A stretch of 7,505 nucleotides of DNA from Bifidobacterium breve (lineage in GTDB: Bacteria; Actinomycetota; Actinomycetes; S36-B12): positions 1 through 7,505 of the forward strand of contig CAMDKJ010000083.1 of assembly GCA_945900705.1 (NCBI GenBank), given 5' to 3'. Numbering within the stretch: the first letter of the stretch is position 1; every line of letters begins with the position of its first letter. Made by a program: the position numbers and the translations under genes. Below the pieces are notes generated by a model. The model was not told where the DNA came from, did no database searches, and saw only the letters and a list, made by a program, of their open reading frames with translations. Below are positions 5,831 to 7,505 of this stretch, piece by piece.

Positions 5831-7038
5831 TAGTCGATTCGAAGCCCGAATTTTTGCCCGTAGCCCGATTCCATTAGATCGAGGTACTTGAGGGCGTCAA
5901 AGGCCTCCGGGCCTAACACGCCACTACCGTGCCACGCTTTAGTTGCAAGTAACTCCAGCGCGATCACCGGATTCATGGCCGTTTGCCAAACGACCGCTTG
6001 CACGCCGTACTCACGCATCGACCAATCGTTGTCTAGCACGTGATACAGGTACACCGACTTTGGCTTACCGTCTAAGCCCTGGCCCGTAACCCAGGTGCCC
6101 GCACAGGTTTTACCGCTCATTTTATCGCCGAGGGTCGCCGGATCCGGTAACGCAGCAGCAACTAAATCGCGCGGGCTAATCGGCACGCCTTTGACGTTTA
6201 CCGGTGTCGTGCTATCCAGCCCAAGTTTGTGCAGAGTTTTAAGTACGTCGATGAACTCATCGCCGAGCCCGTATTTGAAAGTAACCCGCTTGCACTTTAT
6301 CCAGCGCGGCACCAGGAGGACTTCCTCGTGCTCAACGTTCACACATTCAACCGGCCCGATACCTTCCGGGAATTCGAATACCTCAGGTTCACTAAAAGGT
6401 GCGGTGGTAAACCAACCTTTGTCCGACTCCCAGATCACCGGTGGATTAAGGCACTCCTCGATGGTGGTCCAGATCGAAAATGAGGGTGCGAAGTCATACC
6501 CAGCCACCGATAAATTCGCGCCATCGCGTATGCCGATTTCATCAATCTCACTAAATAGATGATCTGCCGCATACCGGGCGAAAATATCCGATAACCCGGG
6601 CTCAACTCCCACCCCACATAGTGCCAACAGGCCAGCGTCTTGCCATTCACCTGCTTTTGCAAATTGCTCATCGCCCAGCATCACCCCTACTTGTTCATGC
6701 GGCAAGGTGGGATGCGGACGCGAAAGACTCATCGCCGTATCAAGGTAGTTGGCTCCGGCCGCAAACGCTCCGTCGAATATCGGCATTACGTAGCGTGGGT
6801 CGATGACGTTCAACACATGGGTGATGCCATGCTGCCGACACATATCCGTGATTTCGCTGGTATTTGCCGCATCTATCCTCGCGGCCACAAAACGCTGATC
6901 AGCAACCCGATCGGCCAGTGCCTGAGACCGGTTCAGGTCGTAGTCGGCGCAAACCCATAACTCAAAGAACTCTCGCCGTTTGGCAATCAGCGCGGCGGAT
7001 GTGCCGACACCCCCTGACCCGATAGCCAGTATTCGCAT
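5827..7038 (-). CDS. Saccharopine dehydrogenase-family oxidoreductase (carboxynorspermidine/lysine-6-dehydrogenase-like)
   Basis: 403-residue cytoplasmic NAD(P)-dependent oxidoreductase. The N-terminal Rossmann motif GSGGVG is at residues 7-12. The second strand ends in CADYD (30-34), and an acidic residue there usually favours NAD over NADP (inference). Other landmarks are LNVIDPRYVMPIFDGAF (76-92), GANYLDTA (95-102), CGVGVEPGLSDIFARY (141-156) and a C-terminal substrate domain, which together match the LYS9/saccharopine reductase fold. Members reduce an imine formed between an amine and an aldehyde (saccharopine, carboxynorspermidine) or oxidise an omega-amine (lysine 6-dehydrogenase). The exact substrate cannot be read from sequence. 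The ATG at 7038 is chosen because GGAGAG (7044-7049) lies five bases upstream and the Rossmann motif then begins at residue 7. The ureohydrolase stop is two bases away (TAA TC ATG), so the two are co-translated. The neighbours suggest an agmatine/polyamine/GABA substrate. Confidence 0.88.
   Translation of the reverse strand: MRILAIGSGGVGTSAALIAKRREFFELWVCADYDLNRSQALADRVADQRFVAARIDAANTSEITDMCRQHGITHVLNVIDPRYVMPIFDGAFAAGANYLDTAMSLSRPHPTLPHEQVGVMLGDEQFAKAGEWQDAGLLALCGVGVEPGLSDIFARYAADHLFSEIDEIGIRDGANLSVAGYDFAPSFSIWTTIEECLNPPVIWESDKGWFTTAPFSEPEVFEFPEGIGPVECVNVEHEEVLLVPRWIKCKRVTFKYGLGDEFIDVLKTLHKLGLDSTTPVNVKGVPISPRDLVAAALPDPATLGDKMSGKTCAGTWVTGQGLDGKPKSVYLYHVLDNDWSMREYGVQAVVWQTAMNPVIALELLATKAWHGSGVLGPEAFDALKYLDLMESGYGQKFGLRIDY
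5837..5855 (+). terminator. Weak possible rho-independent terminator of gabT
   Basis: ATTCG-AAGCC-CGAAT followed by TTTT lies 18 bases after the gabT stop, inside the 3' end of the opposing gene. The stem is only five pairs and A/T-rich at the ends, so it would be a poor terminator. It is listed because it is the only hairpin-plus-T arrangement I found downstream of gabT. Confidence 0.22.
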
Positions 7039-7040
7039 GA

Positions 7041-7505
7041 TTACTCTCCGGTGGCTCGGTCGGCAAGCAATGGCTGCAGAGGATCCCATTTCGTACCACC
7101 GCGCTGATCTTTACGGCGTCGCGCAATTGCCGAGAGCGCTTCGAGGACCACGCGGTTACCCAGCATGACCGTGATGTCGGCATGGTCGAAGGGTGGAGAT
7201 ACTTCGACCACATCCATCCCCACTACTGGCAACTCGTAACAAATACGCCGAACTGCATCAAGTAACTCTCGGGCCGTGAGTCCGCCGGGTTCTGGGGTGC
7301 CGGTGCCAGGGGCGTGGCCGGGATCGCAAACGTCGATATCAACGCTCAAAAATACTCCGTCGCATTCATCTAAAGCGATGGCGAAAGCTTCGGTAAGTAC
7401 CTCGCTGAGTCCGCGCTCAACAATTTCAGTCATCTCGTACGAACGCATACCTTGCTCAGCCATCCACTGCAAGGTCTCTGGCTCTGGCCAATATCCGCGT
7501 AAACC
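7041..7505 (-). CDS. speB: Agmatinase / guanidinobutyrase-type ureohydrolase, C-terminal half (5' end cut by window)
   Basis: Member of the arginase/agmatinase family, binuclear manganese enzymes that hydrolyse a guanidino compound to an amine plus urea. 154 residues are visible of an expected 310-350. The frame is open through the right edge: upstream of a TTG at 7472 it continues as GLRGYWPEPETLQWM, which is family-like, so the TTG is not the start. The metal-binding signature SVDIDVCDPGHAPGTGTPEP supplies the two Asp of DxD, and the C-terminal VVGMDVVEVSPPFDHADIT is also typical. The N-terminal metal ligands (GGDHS, DAHxD) lie outside the window. Substrate choice between agmatine and 4-guanidinobutyrate is open; the nearby gabT would suit either (putrescine route, or GABA directly). 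The symbol speB is the generic one. Its stop is two bases before the saccharopine-like gene. Confidence 0.93.
   Translation of the reverse strand, partial: GLRGYWPEPETLQWMAEQGMRSYEMTEIVERGLSEVLTEAFAIALDECDGVFLSVDIDVCDPGHAPGTGTPEPGGLTARELLDAVRRICYELPVVGMDVVEVSPPFDHADITVMLGNRVVLEALSAIARRRKDQRGGTKWDPLQPLLADRATGE

Noticed and set aside
6095..6562. Plus-strand open frame of 155 codons inside the saccharopine-like gene
   Set aside because: It is antisense to a well-supported gene, with no recognisable domain or ribosome-binding context.
7039..7089. Upstream extension of the saccharopine-like gene to 7089
   Set aside because: It overlaps the ureohydrolase 3' end and adds residues before the natural Rossmann start; the ATG at 7038 has GGAGAG at good spacing.
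7470..7472. TTG at 7472 as start of a short ureohydrolase
   Set aside because: The frame stays open to the right edge with family-typical sequence (GLRGYWP), so the gene is cut by the window rather than truncated.
1..7505. CRISPR arrays, tRNA/rRNA genes, insertion sequences, prophage or conjugative genes
   Set aside because: I found no direct-repeat arrays, cloverleaf-like sequences, transposase motifs or terminal inverted repeats; coding genes fill almost all of the window.

Overview
The window looks like chromosomal DNA from an actinobacterium (Actinomycetota) of moderate-to-high GC, by eye in the upper fifties percent. Three things point there: the gene order dxr followed directly by an M50 site-2 protease (in Mycobacterium and Streptomyces this pair continues into ispG); protein sequences of actinobacterial style; and two genes whose start codons sit exactly where a leaderless transcript would begin. 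Coding density is very high, with several stop/start junctions of 0-5 bases, which fits a compact genome. I see no mobile element, tRNA, rRNA or CRISPR array.

Left block (1-2896, all on the minus strand, read right to left): a 99-residue protein with a HicA/dsRBD-like look, a 122-residue protein faintly like the bacterial eRF1/pelota-related 'translational machinery' proteins, dxr (second step of the MEP isoprenoid pathway), and the start of a membrane-embedded zinc protease of the RseP/Rip1 type that runs off the left edge. Junctions are 2 bases, 1 base and a TGATG overlap, so this reads as one operon. A TAAGAT box six bases before the first ATG is a plausible leaderless promoter.

Middle block (2923-5819): an aldehyde dehydrogenase (minus) and a GabT-type class III aminotransferase (plus) diverge from an 83-base intergenic region. 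That region holds a -10 box for each gene and a 15-bp inverted repeat lying at the -35 position of both. GabT would turn GABA (or a related omega-amine) into succinic semialdehyde, and the dehydrogenase would oxidise the aldehyde.

Right block (5827-7505, minus strand): a saccharopine-dehydrogenase-family oxidoreductase, translationally coupled to the C-terminal half of an agmatinase/guanidinobutyrase-type ureohydrolase that runs off the right edge. It converges on gabT with 7 bases between stop codons. Together the middle and right blocks look like an arginine/agmatine/polyamine to GABA to succinate catabolic locus. The saccharopine-like enzyme is the step with no obvious textbook assignment. 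The most novel items are that enzyme, the unexplained two-gene module leading the dxr operon, and the shared regulatory element between gabT and the aldehyde dehydrogenase.
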